Below are positions 1 to 9,916 of a stretch of DNA of 64,000 bases, piece by piece. The position numbers and the translations under genes were made by a program. The notes beneath the pieces are model-generated. The model had not been told where the DNA came from, did no database searches, and saw only the letters and a list, made by a program, of their open reading frames with translations. Position 1 is the first letter of the stretch. Every line of letters starts with the position of its first letter. This DNA comes from Noviherbaspirillum suwonense (GTDB lineage Bacteria; Pseudomonadota; Gammaproteobacteria; Burkholderiales; Burkholderiaceae_D): NCBI RefSeq assembly GCF_900182955.1, contig NZ_FXUL01000011.1, positions 121,044-185,043 of the forward strand, given 5' to 3'.

Positions 1-2450
1 AATGGGGCCGCCAGAGCGTCTATGCGCACTGGTTCGACATCAACTGGAACGCGGCCGACCCGGCGCTGACCGGCAAGATCCTGCTGCCCTTCCTCGGCGC
101 GCCGTATGGCGAGGCGCTGGAAAACGGCCAGATCGCGCTGCGTTTCGATGATGCCACCGGCGGCTTCTGGTTCTCGCATCACGCGGAGCGCTTCCCGCTG
201 GCGCCGTCGACCTATGCGCAGGTGCTGACCGCGGTGCCGGCGCTGCGCACGATGACCGCCGGGCTGGAAGCCGGCGCCGCGGCCGACGACCAGGCCGCGC
301 AGCGCAGCCATGCCGCCGCCTGCGCCGCGCTGCGCGAGCTGTGGCAGAAGCCCGAAGGCCGCGCCGCGCTGGAACAGGCGCTGGCGCAGTTCTCGGCCGA
401 CAGCCCCGAGGGCCGGCAGCGGCTGCACGGGCTGCTGGAGCAGCAGCATTACCGGCTGACCTGGTGGCGCAATGCGGCCGAGGAAATCAACTGGCGCCGC
501 TTCTTCGAGGTCAGCGAGCTGGCCGGCGTGCGGGTCGAGGCGGACGACGTGTTTGACGCGACCCATGCGTGCATCTTCCGGCTGTATGCGGAAGGCGTGA
601 TCGACGGCGTCCGGGTCGACCATGTCGACGGCCTGGCGCTGCCGGCGCAGTACTGCCGCAAGCTGCGCGAGCGGCTGCAGGCCCTGAACGGCCAGCGGCC
701 GGCCGATGTGCCGGGCGGCGAGCCGTACATCGTCATCGAGAAAATTTTGACTGGCGACGAGACCGTGCGCACCGGCTGGAAGGTGCATGGCACCACCGGC
801 TATGAATTCATGGACCAGGTCAGCGCGCTGCTGCACGACCCGGCCGGCGCCGAGCCGCTGCAGCACCTGTGGTTCGAGGTCAGCGGCGACAGCCGCAGCT
901 TCGACGCCCATGTGCAGGCGGCGCGGCGGCAGCTGCTGGCCGAGAACTTTGTCGGCGAGATCGATTCGCTGGTGCGCGCGCTGCATGCGGTCGCGCGCAC
1001 CGAGCTGGCCACGCGCGACGTCGCCGCCGCGCCGATACGGCGCGTACTGGTCGAGCTGCTGGTGGCCTTCCCGGCCTACCGGACCTATGTGCACGAAGCC
1101 GGACGCGAGCCGGAAGACCAGGCATTGCTGGAGCGCGCGCTCAACGAGGCGCGGACGCGCGTGCGCACCGCCGACCAGCCGCTGCTAGCGCTGCTGGCGC
1201 GCTGGCTGGGCGGCGAGACGCCGTCCTCCATCGCCGACCCGGCGGCGCGCGCGGAACGCCTCGCGGCGATCACCCGCTTCCAGCAGCTGACGCCGCCGCT
1301 GGCCGCCAAGTCGGTCGAGGACACCGCGTTCTACCGCTATGGCCGGCTGCTGTCGCGCAACGAGGTCGGCGGCGACCCGGGCCGTTTCGCGCTGCCGGCC
1401 GCGGCCTTCCACCAGGCCAACCTGCAGCGGCTGCGCGACTTTCCGCATACGCTGCTGGCGACCGCCACCCACGACCACAAGCGCGGCGAGGACGTGCGCG
1501 CGCGGCTGGCGGTGCTGTCCGAACTGCCGCAGGCGTGGGCCGAGTCGGTGCGCAAGTGGATGGCCGAGCACCAGCCGCTGCGAATCGACCTCGGCGGCGG
1601 CCAGTTCGCGCCGTCCGCGCCCGACCAGGCGATGCTGTACCAGATGATCGTCGGCGCCTGGCCGCTGGAGCTGGCGCCGGAAGACCATGACGGCCTGAAG
1701 GCCTATGCCGAGCGGGTCGCGGTATGGCAGGAAAAAGCCTGGCGCGAAGCCAAGCGCCAGACCAGCTGGGTCACGCCGAATGCGGCCTACGAGGACGGCT
1801 GCCGCGCCTTCCTGATGCACCTGATGGATGGCGGCCGCTGCGCGCCGTTCATCGCCGACCTGCGGACCTGGGTCGACCGCCTGGCCCTGCCCGGCATCTG
1901 CAACAGCCTGACCCAGACCGTGCTGAGGCTGGCGTCGCCCGGCGTGCCCGACCTCTACCAGGGCGCCGAGTTCTGGGACCTGAGCCTGGTCGATCCCGAC
2001 AACCGGCGGCTGGTGAACTACGATGCCCGCCGCGCGGCGCTGGCGGCGTCGGAACATCAGCCCGACTTCGACCCGATGCTGTGGCAAAGCATGCAGGTCA
2101 AGCAGCCGCTGATCCAGCGCGTGCTCAAGCTGCGCGCGGCCGAGCCGGCCCTGTTCGACGAGGGCGACTACGTGCCGCTGCAGGCGCGCGGCGCGAAGGC
2201 GGACCATGTCGTCGCCTTCCTGCGCCGCCACCAGGGCCGCACGCTGCTGGTCGCCGCGCTGCGGCTGCCGGCAAGCGGCCCGCAGCCCGGCAGCGATGCC
2301 TGGGGCGACACCGTGCTGGAGCTGCCGCAGGCGGTGGCGCAGTGGCGCGACGTGCTGTCGGCCGACCATCTGGTCCAGGCCGATGGCGACACCTTGCCGC
2401 TGGCGCTGGTGCTGGGCGAGCGGCCGGTGGCGGTGCTGATGGCGGGGTGA
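1..2450 (+). CDS. treY: Maltooligosyltrehalose synthase, 3' part (5' end outside window)
   Basis: A GH13 intramolecular transglucosidase that converts the reducing-end alpha-1,4 link of maltodextrin to alpha,alpha-1,1, making maltooligosyltrehalose in the TreYZ trehalose route. The frame is open from base 3, so the gene starts upstream; about 815 codons are present and family members are usually 850-950 residues. Visible family motifs are HWFDINWN at the start of the window, VRVDHVDGL (region II, catalytic Asp), VIEKIL (catalytic Glu), ATHDHKRGEDVRAR (region IV) and QTSWVTPNAAYE. The C-terminal LYQGAEFWDLSLVDPDNRR is also typical. An internal ATG at 222 is not the start because homologous sequence continues upstream of it. 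treZ, treX or malQ would be expected just outside the window. Confidence 0.95.
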   Translation, partial: WGRQSVYAHWFDINWNAADPALTGKILLPFLGAPYGEALENGQIALRFDDATGGFWFSHHAERFPLAPSTYAQVLTAVPALRTMTAGLEAGAAADDQAAQRSHAAACAALRELWQKPEGRAALEQALAQFSADSPEGRQRLHGLLEQQHYRLTWWRNAAEEINWRRFFEVSELAGVRVEADDVFDATHACIFRLYAEGVIDGVRVDHVDGLALPAQYCRKLRERLQALNGQRPADVPGGEPYIVIEKILTGDETVRTGWKVHGTTGYEFMDQVSALLHDPAGAEPLQHLWFEVSGDSRSFDAHVQAARRQLLAENFVGEIDSLVRALHAVARTELATRDVAAAPIRRVLVELLVAFPAYRTYVHEAGREPEDQALLERALNEARTRVRTADQPLLALLARWLGGETPSSIADPAARAERLAAITRFQQLTPPLAAKSVEDTAFYRYGRLLSRNEVGGDPGRFALPAAAFHQANLQRLRDFPHTLLATATHDHKRGEDVRARLAVLSELPQAWAESVRKWMAEHQPLRIDLGGGQFAPSAPDQAMLYQMIVGAWPLELAPEDHDGLKAYAERVAVWQEKAWREAKRQTSWVTPNAAYEDGCRAFLMHLMDGGRCAPFIADLRTWVDRLALPGICNSLTQTVLRLASPGVPDLYQGAEFWDLSLVDPDNRRLVNYDARRAALAASEHQPDFDPMLWQSMQVKQPLIQRVLKLRAAEPALFDEGDYVPLQARGAKADHVVAFLRRHQGRTLLVAALRLPASGPQPGSDAWGDTVLELPQAVAQWRDVLSADHLVQADGDTLPLALVLGERPVAVLMAG

Positions 2451-2514
2451 CGGCCGGATGACGGAAGACAGCCCCGCGCATCGCGCCGATAGCGGGGCAT
2501 AGCAGTCAACGCGC

Positions 2515-2562
2515 ATGGCCCGACCGGGCGTCCGACACCGTGCGGACGCCCGGTCGGGCCAT
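2515..2562 (+). terminator. Strong hairpin downstream of treY
   Basis: A perfect inverted repeat with 20-nt arms (2515-2534 and 2543-2562) and an 8-nt loop sits 65 bp after the treY stop. It could end treY transcription or insulate the phytochrome gene. No T-tract follows, so a classic intrinsic terminator is not proven. The rest of the 2451-2716 gap shows no gene. Confidence 0.5.
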
Positions 2563-2716
2563 CTGCGCTGGCGCGGCCCCAGGGCAGGCGCCGCGCAAAT
2601 TCATCCGGTGCTGCAGGAATGCCGGTAATTTGAGAAAATTCAGGCCGGCGCAATCCTGCCTACCCTATTCATCCAGCCAAAGCGTCCAGTCCCGTTGATG
2701 CAGATGCGCGACCACA

Positions 2717-4957
2717 ATGACTACCTCATCCTCGCCAGACCGCAAGCTCGATACGACCGCATGTGACCGCGAACCGATCCATATCCCGGGCGGCATCCAG
2801 CCGCACGGCTACCTGGTCAATGTCAGCCAGGACGGCTTCCGGGTGCGACAGGCAAGCGAGAATGTCACCGCGCTGTTCGGCCGGCCGCTGGACGACATCC
2901 TTGGCCGCGCGCTCGACGACCTGGTCGGCACGGCTGCGGTGGAAGTGATCGCGCGCTCGCTGCTCAATGCCACCCAGATGCCGCAGCCAGTCTATGCCGG
3001 CGCCGTCGCGCTCGGCGAGGCAGGATACTTCGATGTCATCGTCCACCGCTCGGGCAAGGCGACCCTGATCGAGTTCGAGCCGGTGCAGCGCAGCGGCGCC
3101 GCCGATTTCCGCCTTCTCTACGCGGTCATGGGACGCTTCCTGAAAACCCTGTCGCATGTCGATTCGGTCGACGCCGTCTGCGAGTACGCGGTGCGCTCGA
3201 TCAGGGAGCTGACCGGCATGGGCCGCGTCTTCCTGTACAGCTTCGACCATAACGAGGACGCGCTGGTGATGGCCGAGTCGGTGAAGCCGGGCTATCCGTC
3301 ATATAGCGGCCAGCGCTTCCCGGCCTCGGACATACCGCACCAGGCGCGCCGGCTCTACGTGGCCAACCATGTGCGCCTGATCGCCGACGCCAATTACGAG
3401 CCGGCCCGGCTGGCGCCCCTGCTCGACCCTGAAACCGGCGCGCCGACCGACCTCGGCTTCGCCGGCCTGCGCGCGGTGTCGCCGGTGCACCTGCAGTACA
3501 TGAAGAACATGGGCACGCTGGCGTCGATGTCGATCTCGCTGATCATCAAGGGCCGGCTCTGGGGCATGATCTCGTGCCACGACAAGAACCCGCATTTCAT
3601 CCCGTTCGAGGTGCGCACCGCCTGCGAGCAGCTGGGCCAGATCCTGGCGCTGCGCATCGAGTCCATCAACGAAAACAACGAGTATGCATACCGGCTGCGG
3701 CTGCGCGGCAGGCTGGTGTCCATCCTGGCCGCGCTCAGCCAGCCCGAGGAATTCGTCCACAACATGGCCAGCGCGTCGCAGGACCTGCTGATGCTGATGG
3801 ACGCCGCGGGCGCCGCGCTGGTGTTCGAGGGCGACACCATCCTGTTCGGCCGCACGCCGCCGCGCGCCGAGGTCGACGGGCTGGTCGAATGGCTGGGCGC
3901 GGGCAATGACGAACTGGTCCACACCAATTGCCTGTCGCGCGACTACCCGCCGGCCGCGGCCTTCACGGAATGCGCCAGCGGCATGCTGGCGATGTCGATC
4001 TCGCGCACGCGGCGGCATTACCTGATCTGGTTCCGGCCGGAGGTGGTGCGGTCGGTGGAATGGGCCGGCAATCCGGCCCACAAGGACGATGTCCAGGCGG
4101 CTCCGCTGACGCCGCGCAAGAGCTTCGAACTATGGCGCGAGACGGTGCGGCACACGTCGGCGCCGTGGCAGCGCGGCGAACTGGAAGTCGCGCTCGAATT
4201 CCGCAGCGCCATCCTCGGCATCGTGCTGGCGCGGGCCGAGGAAATGGCCGGCCTGGCCGACGAGCTCGGGCGCGCCAACAAGGAGCTGGAGTCGTTTTCG
4301 TACTCGGTGTCGCATGACCTGCGCGCGCCGCTGCGGCACATCGTCGGCTTCGCCGACCTGCTCAGCGAACTCGAAGGCAGCTCGCTGAACGACCGCGCCA
4401 AGCGCTACCTGAAGAACATCGGCGATTCGGCGCGCTTCGCCGGCAAGCTGGTCGACGACCTGCTCAGTTTCTCGCAGATGGGCCGGTCGGCGCTGCACGT
4501 GGCCGCGACCGACATGCAGCAGGTAGTGAAGGCCGCGATCAGGCGGGTGTCGCAGGATGCGCAGGGCAGGCAGATCGAATGGTCGATCGGGCCGCTGCCG
4601 GTCATCCGCTGCGATGCGACATTCATCGAACTTGCCGTTTATAACCTGTTGTCGAATGCCGTAAAATACAGCCGCGATCGTCCGGTGGCGCACATCTCGG
4701 TCCATGCCGAAATCAAGGACGACGCAACCGTTTTCCATTTCTCCGACGACGGCGTCGGCTTCAGCATGGAGTACGCGCACAAGCTGTTCGCGGTGTTCCA
4801 GCGTCTGCACCGGATGGAGGAATTCGAGGGTACCGGGATCGGCCTGGCCAATGTGCGGCGCATCGTGGAGCGCCACAACGGCCAGGTCTGGGCCAAGGGC
4901 GTCCTCAATGAAGGCGCCGTGTTCTCATTTTCGATACCCAAGCAATTACCTGTCTAG
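2717..4957 (+). CDS. bphP: Bacteriophytochrome sensor histidine kinase
   Basis: Red/far-red photoreceptor kinase of 746 residues with the order PAS-GAF-PHY-HisKA-HATPase. Cys16 in ACDREPIHIPGGIQPHG is at the place where bacteriophytochromes bind biliverdin. The GAF domain has the PASDIP signature (Asp205) and a conserved His (about 258) in SPVHLQYMKNMG. The PHY domain follows to about residue 510. The phospho-accepting His is residue 533 in VSHDLRAPLR; the N box is NLLSNAVKYS, with G boxes DDGVGF and GTGIGLANV. There is no C-terminal receiver domain; the next gene is a stand-alone receiver 15 bp downstream and is its likely partner. No heme oxygenase gene (bphO) for making biliverdin is seen nearby, so it must be elsewhere if the protein is photoactive. 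Confidence 0.95.
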   Translation: MTTSSSPDRKLDTTACDREPIHIPGGIQPHGYLVNVSQDGFRVRQASENVTALFGRPLDDILGRALDDLVGTAAVEVIARSLLNATQMPQPVYAGAVALGEAGYFDVIVHRSGKATLIEFEPVQRSGAADFRLLYAVMGRFLKTLSHVDSVDAVCEYAVRSIRELTGMGRVFLYSFDHNEDALVMAESVKPGYPSYSGQRFPASDIPHQARRLYVANHVRLIADANYEPARLAPLLDPETGAPTDLGFAGLRAVSPVHLQYMKNMGTLASMSISLIIKGRLWGMISCHDKNPHFIPFEVRTACEQLGQILALRIESINENNEYAYRLRLRGRLVSILAALSQPEEFVHNMASASQDLLMLMDAAGAALVFEGDTILFGRTPPRAEVDGLVEWLGAGNDELVHTNCLSRDYPPAAAFTECASGMLAMSISRTRRHYLIWFRPEVVRSVEWAGNPAHKDDVQAAPLTPRKSFELWRETVRHTSAPWQRGELEVALEFRSAILGIVLARAEEMAGLADELGRANKELESFSYSVSHDLRAPLRHIVGFADLLSELEGSSLNDRAKRYLKNIGDSARFAGKLVDDLLSFSQMGRSALHVAATDMQQVVKAAIRRVSQDAQGRQIEWSIGPLPVIRCDATFIELAVYNLLSNAVKYSRDRPVAHISVHAEIKDDATVFHFSDDGVGFSMEYAHKLFAVFQRLHRMEEFEGTGIGLANVRRIVERHNGQVWAKGVLNEGAVFSFSIPKQLPV

Positions 4958-4972
4958 GAAGAATTGAATCCG

Positions 4973-5428
4973 ATGCTGAAACCCATACTGCTGGTCGAAG
5001 ACAATCCCAAGGACCTGGAACTGACCCTGGTCGCGCTGGAGCGCAGCCAGCTCGCCAACGAGGTGATCGTCGTGGAAGACGGCGCCGAGGCGCTCGACTA
5101 CCTGTACCGGCGCGGCAAGTTCGGCGACCTGCCGGCGGGCAAGCCGGCGGTGGTGCTGCTCGACTTGAAGTTGCCCAAGGTCGACGGGCTCGAAGTGCTG
5201 AAGGAAATACGCGGGTCGACCGAAATGCGCAGCCTGCCGGTCGTGATGCTGACCTCGTCCCGCGAAGAACAGGACCTGGTGCGCAGCTACGAGCTGGGCG
5301 TCAATGCCTACGTGGTCAAACCGGTCGAATTCCGGGAATTCGTGAAGGCCATCGCCGACCTCGGCATCTTCTGGGCCGTACTCAACGAGCCGCCGCCGGG
5401 CCATACCAAGGTGCTGCGCCGGCACTGA
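4973..5428 (+). CDS. Single-domain response regulator (Rcp1-like), partner of bphP
   Basis: CheY-like receiver of 151 residues with no output domain, of the Rcp1 type commonly paired with phytochrome kinases. It begins MLKPILLVEDN (acidic pocket), has the phospho-acceptor Asp64 in LLDLKLPK, Thr/Ser in VVMLTSS and Lys in YVVKPV. I chose ATG 4973 because AGGAAG at 4956-4961 is about 11 nt upstream; the in-frame TTG at 4964 lies only 2 nt from that site. It is 15 bp from the bphP stop, so co-transcription is likely. It probably relays the light signal by protein contact. Convergent with the next gene, 12 bp apart. Confidence 0.9.
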   Translation: MLKPILLVEDNPKDLELTLVALERSQLANEVIVVEDGAEALDYLYRRGKFGDLPAGKPAVVLLDLKLPKVDGLEVLKEIRGSTEMRSLPVVMLTSSREEQDLVRSYELGVNAYVVKPVEFREFVKAIADLGIFWAVLNEPPPGHTKVLRRH

Positions 5429-5440
5429 GCCAGGCGCGGC

Positions 5441-7474
5441 TCAGGCGGGCGCGGTCTGCCGCAGACCCTGCCGGATGATCTGCTGCAGGTCGCTCAGCTG
5501 GTACGGCTTTTTCAGATAGCTCACATCCTGCCCGTCGAGCTCCGGCGAGCGGCCGTAGCCCGACGCGATCGCCACCGGCATCTGCGGATAGCGCGAACGC
5601 ACCAGCGCCACCAGCTCGATGCCGGACATCTTCGGCAGCGTGATATCGGTCAGCAGCATCGCGTAGGCTTCTTTTTCCAGCAGCGCCAGCGCCTCCTCCG
5701 CAGTGGGGACGCCGGTCGCCTCGTGCCCCAGTTCTTCCAGCATCATCAGCGTCAGGTCCAGCAGGTCGGCATTGTCCTCGACCAGCAGCAGGCGCTGCGG
5801 CGCCGGTTCGCGCGCGGCAGCCGGCGCCGAGGCGGCTGCGGCCGCCGCCGGCCTGCGGTCCAGGATCTGCCGCACCTTGGTCGCCAGCTGTTCGCGCCGG
5901 TAGGGCTTGGACAGCAGCGTGACGCCCGGGTCCAGCCGGCCGCCGTGGACGATCGCGTTTTCCGCATAGCCTGAGGTGTACAGCACGCCCATGCCGGGCA
6001 GCAGCGCGCGTGCGCGGTCGACCAGCTCCGTGCTGCGCAGCGGGCCGGGCATCACGACGTCGGTGAACAGCAGGTCGAAGGATTCCCCGTTTTCGATGAT
6101 GGCAAGCGCGGACGCGGCGTCGCCCGCCTCCACCACCTGGTAGCCCAGCCCCTCCAGCATCTGGACCACCGTGGCGCGCAGCGCCGGGTCGTCTTCTACC
6201 GCGAGGATGCGCTCGCTGCCGCCGGCGGCATTCGCCGACTGGTGCGCGCGCTGCGACTCCACCGGCTCCATGCTGCGCGGCAGGTAGACGCTGACCGTGG
6301 TGCCCGTGCCCAGCGTGCTCTCCAGCGCGATGTGGCCGCCGCTCTGCTGCACGAAGCCATAGGCCATCGACAGGCCCAGGCCGGTGCCCTCGCCCGGCAG
6401 CTTGGTGGTGAAGAACGGCTCGAAGACCCGCTCGATCAGTTCCGGCGGGATGCCGCAGCCGGTGTCGGACACGGCCACCCGGATGTACTGGCCGGGACGC
6501 ACTTCCGGGTGGGCGCTCGCATAGCGCTGGTCCAGCTCCACATTTTCCGCGACCAGGGTCAACTGGCCGCGCCCGCCCATCGCGTCGCGCGCATTGAGCG
6601 CCAGGTTCAGGATCACGTTTTCAAACTGGCTGGTGTCGATCAGGCTGTTCCACAGCCCGTCGGCGAAGCCGGTATGCACCTCGATGCCTTCGCCCAGCGT
6701 ATGGCGGACCATCTGGTGCATGTTGTGCAGGATGCCGTCGAGCGGCACGACCACCGGCTCCAGCGGCTGCTGGCGGGCAAAGGCCAGCAGCTGCGTCGCC
6801 AGGTTGGCGCCGCGCTCGACCGCGGCCATGGCGACATCGACCCGGCCGCGGTCGGCCTGCGTGATGGCGAGATTCTGGCCCAGCAGCTGCAGGTTGCCGC
6901 CGATGATCTGCAATACATTGTTGAAGTCGTGCGCGACGCCGCCGGTCAGCTGGCCGATCGCTTCGAGCTTCTGCGCCTGGTGCAGCGCCGCCTGGCTCAA
7001 CTCCAGCTCGCGGGTGCGCTGCAGCAGCTGTTCCTGGCTCGTCTGGAGCGACGCATAGGCTTCGTCGCGCTCGGCGCGGGCGCGGTAGGCCTGCGCATGG
7101 TAGCGCACCCGCGCCACCAGTTCGGCGCGGGCCGGCCACTTGACCAGGTAGTCGTTGGCGCCGGCGGTGAAGCCGCGCACCTTTTGCTCGGGCGCATCCT
7201 GCGACGAGACCAGGATGATCGGGATATTCACGGTTTCCGGCAGCGCGCGCAGCGCCCGGATGACGGAGAAGCCGTCCATGGTCGGCATGCACAGGTCGAT
7301 CAGGATGACCGAAGGCCGATAGCCAAGCGCCTTCTGCACCGTCATCCTGGCGTCGTACAGGCATGAAACGTCGATGTCGGATTCAGCCGTCAGCATGTCG
7401 CAGGCAAGGCTGGCCGCGATTTCCTGGTCATCCACCACGAGTACGCGCAGCAGGTGGTTCTTGTCAGATTCCAT
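5441..7474 (-). CDS. Hybrid histidine kinase with one N-terminal and two C-terminal receiver domains
   Basis: 677-residue cytoplasmic signalling protein with no membrane segments. Order: receiver 1 (Asp60 in LIDLCMP), a coiled-coil linker (about 120-165), HisKA (His182 in [12 protein letters not shown]), HATPase (NARDAM N box, [17 protein letters not shown]), receiver 2 (Asp472 in FTDVVMP), an Ala-rich linker, and receiver 3 (Asp610 in LTDITLP, Lys in KKPY). The HDFNN H-box type is common in hybrid kinases that respond to another receiver's input. Its 3' end faces the phytochrome operon 12 bp away, which suggests, but does not prove, a role in the same pathway. Its substrate and output are unknown. 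Confidence 0.9.
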   Translation of the reverse strand: MESDKNHLLRVLVVDDQEIAASLACDMLTAESDIDVSCLYDARMTVQKALGYRPSVILIDLCMPTMDGFSVIRALRALPETVNIPIILVSSQDAPEQKVRGFTAGANDYLVKWPARAELVARVRYHAQAYRARAERDEAYASLQTSQEQLLQRTRELELSQAALHQAQKLEAIGQLTGGVAHDFNNVLQIIGGNLQLLGQNLAITQADRGRVDVAMAAVERGANLATQLLAFARQQPLEPVVVPLDGILHNMHQMVRHTLGEGIEVHTGFADGLWNSLIDTSQFENVILNLALNARDAMGGRGQLTLVAENVELDQRYASAHPEVRPGQYIRVAVSDTGCGIPPELIERVFEPFFTTKLPGEGTGLGLSMAYGFVQQSGGHIALESTLGTGTTVSVYLPRSMEPVESQRAHQSANAAGGSERILAVEDDPALRATVVQMLEGLGYQVVEAGDAASALAIIENGESFDLLFTDVVMPGPLRSTELVDRARALLPGMGVLYTSGYAENAIVHGGRLDPGVTLLSKPYRREQLATKVRQILDRRPAAAAAASAPAAAREPAPQRLLLVEDNADLLDLTLMMLEELGHEATGVPTAEEALALLEKEAYAMLLTDITLPKMSGIELVALVRSRYPQMPVAIASGYGRSPELDGQDVSYLKKPYQLSDLQQIIRQGLRQTAPA

Positions 7475-7687
7475 ACCTACGGCTTTTGCCTATCATTCAT
7501 ACCCCGCTCCGGAAATGTGCCAAAAGCACAATGTTGCCATAAACCACTAAAACTGGTCGCAATTGGCTATCGTCACCGACCAATCGGTGTTCGTCAATGC
7601 AACTTCCGGTCACGTTTTCGGGAAACGAGGAATCTTTTGACGAAATCGGTGTCCCGATAGTTCGTTCTTTTGAAAGGCATTATCAAG

Positions 7688-8005
7688 ATGATTAGAAAAC
7701 GCCTGATACCCGTCCTGCTCGCGATGTCGTTTTGCACCACGGCATTTTCCAACCCGGTATTCACCCCGGCGGCTACCGACGAGCAATATTGCGGCAAGCT
7801 CGCGCAGATCGGCGCCAGCGCCTGGCGCACGCGCACCGACGGCTATCCGATGGACCGGGTGCTCACCGAGGTCAACGCCATCCTCAGCACCAAGCCGGAC
7901 ACGCGGGACGATGCGCAGGAGGTCATCGTCGCCATCTATGCCGACCAGTCGGTGAATTCGTCCAGGCAGGCCTATTCCAAAGTCTACGAAGACTGCCGCC
8001 AGTAG
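7688..8005 (+). CDS. Small secreted protein of unknown function
   Basis: 105 residues. The start ATG 7688 is preceded at 10 nt by GAAAGG; an upstream in-frame TTG (7670) has no ribosome site. The N-terminus MIRKRLIPVLLAMSFC followed by TTAFS-N looks like a signal peptide cut near residue 21. The mature part (about 84 residues) has exactly two cysteines, Cys35 and Cys103, which could form one disulfide in the periplasm. I do not recognise a family. It stands alone, divergent from the hybrid kinase and convergent with the antiporter gene. Confidence 0.7.
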   Translation: MIRKRLIPVLLAMSFCTTAFSNPVFTPAATDEQYCGKLAQIGASAWRTRTDGYPMDRVLTEVNAILSTKPDTRDDAQEVIVAIYADQSVNSSRQAYSKVYEDCRQ

Positions 8006-8052
8006 CCCTCCGTCACATCCCGCCCTCATAACAGCGTCGCCCCGCCTGGACC

Positions 8053-9798
8053 TCACAGCGCGGGGCTGCTGTCCTGTATCGCCTCGATGCGGCGCTGGCG
8101 TTCCTGCTGGATGACCTGCGCGGCGGCAGGTTCCGGAAAGCCCAGGCTGTGCAGCACGAACTGGGACAGCTGCAGTCCGGATTCCAGGGTTTCCGGCACG
8201 ACCAGGCTGGCGCCGGCGCGCAGCAGCGCTTCCGCATGCGCCTCGTCCCGCGCCCGGGCGAACAGCTGCACGTCCGGATAGTCGCGCCGTATCGTGCGCG
8301 CCGCGTGCAGCGCCGAGGCCGAATGGTCCATGGTCAGCACGATGGCGGCGGCGCGCCCGGCGGCAAGCCGGTGCAGAAGTTCGCCGCGGGCGGCGTCGCC
8401 GTAGTGCAGGCGGCCGGCCTGGTCGGGCAGCTGGGCCACCAGCTGCGGGTCGTTGTCGATGGCGACATAGGCGATGCCCTGGCTGTCCAGTATCTGCGCC
8501 AGCATGCGGCCGATGCGGCCGAAGCCGACGATGATCACGTGGTTGGCCTGCGGCGCGGGCACCTCCGGCGCCGCGGGCAGCGGATGCCGGCGCTGCCACC
8601 AGTCGCCGTAGCGGCGGCCCAGCCGCGCCGCCAGCGGCGTGGCGAACATGCTGCAGGCCACCACCAGCATCATGAAGTGCCCGACCTCGGGCGCCAGCAG
8701 GCGGCTGGCCACCGCCTGCCCGACGACGATGAAGGCGAACTCGCCGCCCTGCCCCAGCAGCAGCCCGCCTTCCACCGCGCGGCCCCACGGCAGGCCGCCG
8801 ACCCGCAGCACCAGGCTGACCACGGCGGCCTTCACGATGAACAGGCCGGGCACCGAAAGCAGCAGCCAGAACGGCGCGCCGGCTGCCTCGCGCAGATCGG
8901 TCTGCATGCCGACCGACATGAAGAACAGTCCCATCAGCAGGTTGCGGAACGGCGCGATGACGACCTCGACCTCGTGCCGGAACTGGGTCTCGGCCAGCAG
9001 CAGCCCGGCCAGGAAGGCGCCCAGCGCCAGCGACAGGCCGGCGGCGGCGGTCAGGCCGGCGATGCCCAGCGTGATCAGCAGCGTCAGCGCCATGAATACC
9101 TCGGGCTGGCGCTGGCGCAGGAACAGCCGCAGCAGCGGCTCGAGCGCGCGCCGGCCGAGCAGGTAGATCAGCGCCACCGCGGCCACCGACTTCGCCAGCG
9201 TCAGCCCCAGCAGCGGCAGCCAGCCGGCGCCGGTGCCGCCGGCCAGCACGCCGAGCAGGATGAAGATCGGCACCACCGCCAGGTCCTGCATCATCAGGAT
9301 GGAAAAGGCTGCCTGTCCCAGCGGATACCCGAGCGCCTGCCGTTCGGTCAGCAATTGCATGACGACCGCGGTGGAGGACAGGGACAGCACCAGCCCGAGC
9401 ACCAACGCGGCTTCGGCCCGGTTGCCGAACAGCCAGGCAAGCAGCCCGATCGCCAGCGCCGACAGCAGCACCTGCGCACCGCCGCCGCCGATAACCCAGC
9501 GCCGCAGCGCCCAGAGCCGGGACGCCGACAGTTCCAGCCCGATCATGAACATCAGGAACAGCACGCCGAGTTCGGCCAGCGGCGCAATGCCCTGGGGACG
9601 CTGGAACACCAGGTAGCGCAGCCACGAATGCTCGCCGGCCCACAGCCCGAGCCCGTAAGGCCCGACGATCACGCCTGCGCCGAGAAAGCCCAGCACCTGG
9701 TTGATGTTCAGCCGCTGCAGCAGCGGCATCAGCACGCCCGCCAGGGCCAGGAACAGCAGCGCCTCGCGCAGGAAAGGCAATGCGTCGGTGTGTTGCAC
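8053..9798 (-). CDS. KefB/KefC-like monovalent cation:proton antiporter (CPA2) with RCK domain
   Basis: Inner-membrane antiporter of 581 residues: about 12 hydrophobic segments (residues 10-385, Na_H_Exchanger fold) followed by a cytosolic TrkA-N/RCK nucleotide-binding domain that begins NHVIIVGFGRIGRMLA (GxGxxG) near residue 417. It resembles YbaL/KefB proteins that exchange K+ or Na+ for H+. No TrkA-C domain or KefF/KefG partner is seen. The start is GTG at 9798 with AAGGA about 8 nt upstream. Substrate ion cannot be fixed from sequence. Confidence 0.88.
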   Translation of the reverse strand: MQHTDALPFLREALLFLALAGVLMPLLQRLNINQVLGFLGAGVIVGPYGLGLWAGEHSWLRYLVFQRPQGIAPLAELGVLFLMFMIGLELSASRLWALRRWVIGGGGAQVLLSALAIGLLAWLFGNRAEAALVLGLVLSLSSTAVVMQLLTERQALGYPLGQAAFSILMMQDLAVVPIFILLGVLAGGTGAGWLPLLGLTLAKSVAAVALIYLLGRRALEPLLRLFLRQRQPEVFMALTLLITLGIAGLTAAAGLSLALGAFLAGLLLAETQFRHEVEVVIAPFRNLLMGLFFMSVGMQTDLREAAGAPFWLLLSVPGLFIVKAAVVSLVLRVGGLPWGRAVEGGLLLGQGGEFAFIVVGQAVASRLLAPEVGHFMMLVVACSMFATPLAARLGRRYGDWWQRRHPLPAAPEVPAPQANHVIIVGFGRIGRMLAQILDSQGIAYVAIDNDPQLVAQLPDQAGRLHYGDAARGELLHRLAAGRAAAIVLTMDHSASALHAARTIRRDYPDVQLFARARDEAHAEALLRAGASLVVPETLESGLQLSQFVLHSLGFPEPAAAQVIQQERQRRIEAIQDSSPAL

Positions 9799-9916
9799 GT
9801 GTTTATCCTTGTTTGCGGGGCCGGCAGGCGTCGTGGCCCGGCAGAACAGGGATTATTGCATTGCGGAGCATCGCCGAAGGAAAGACTGCGGCCCGGCAAC
9901 CGCTGTTTGCGATGCG

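Noticed and set aside
222..224. ATG at 222 as the treY start
   Set aside because: Family sequence (HWFDINWN, GKILLPFLGAPYG) continues in frame from base 3, so the gene begins outside the window.
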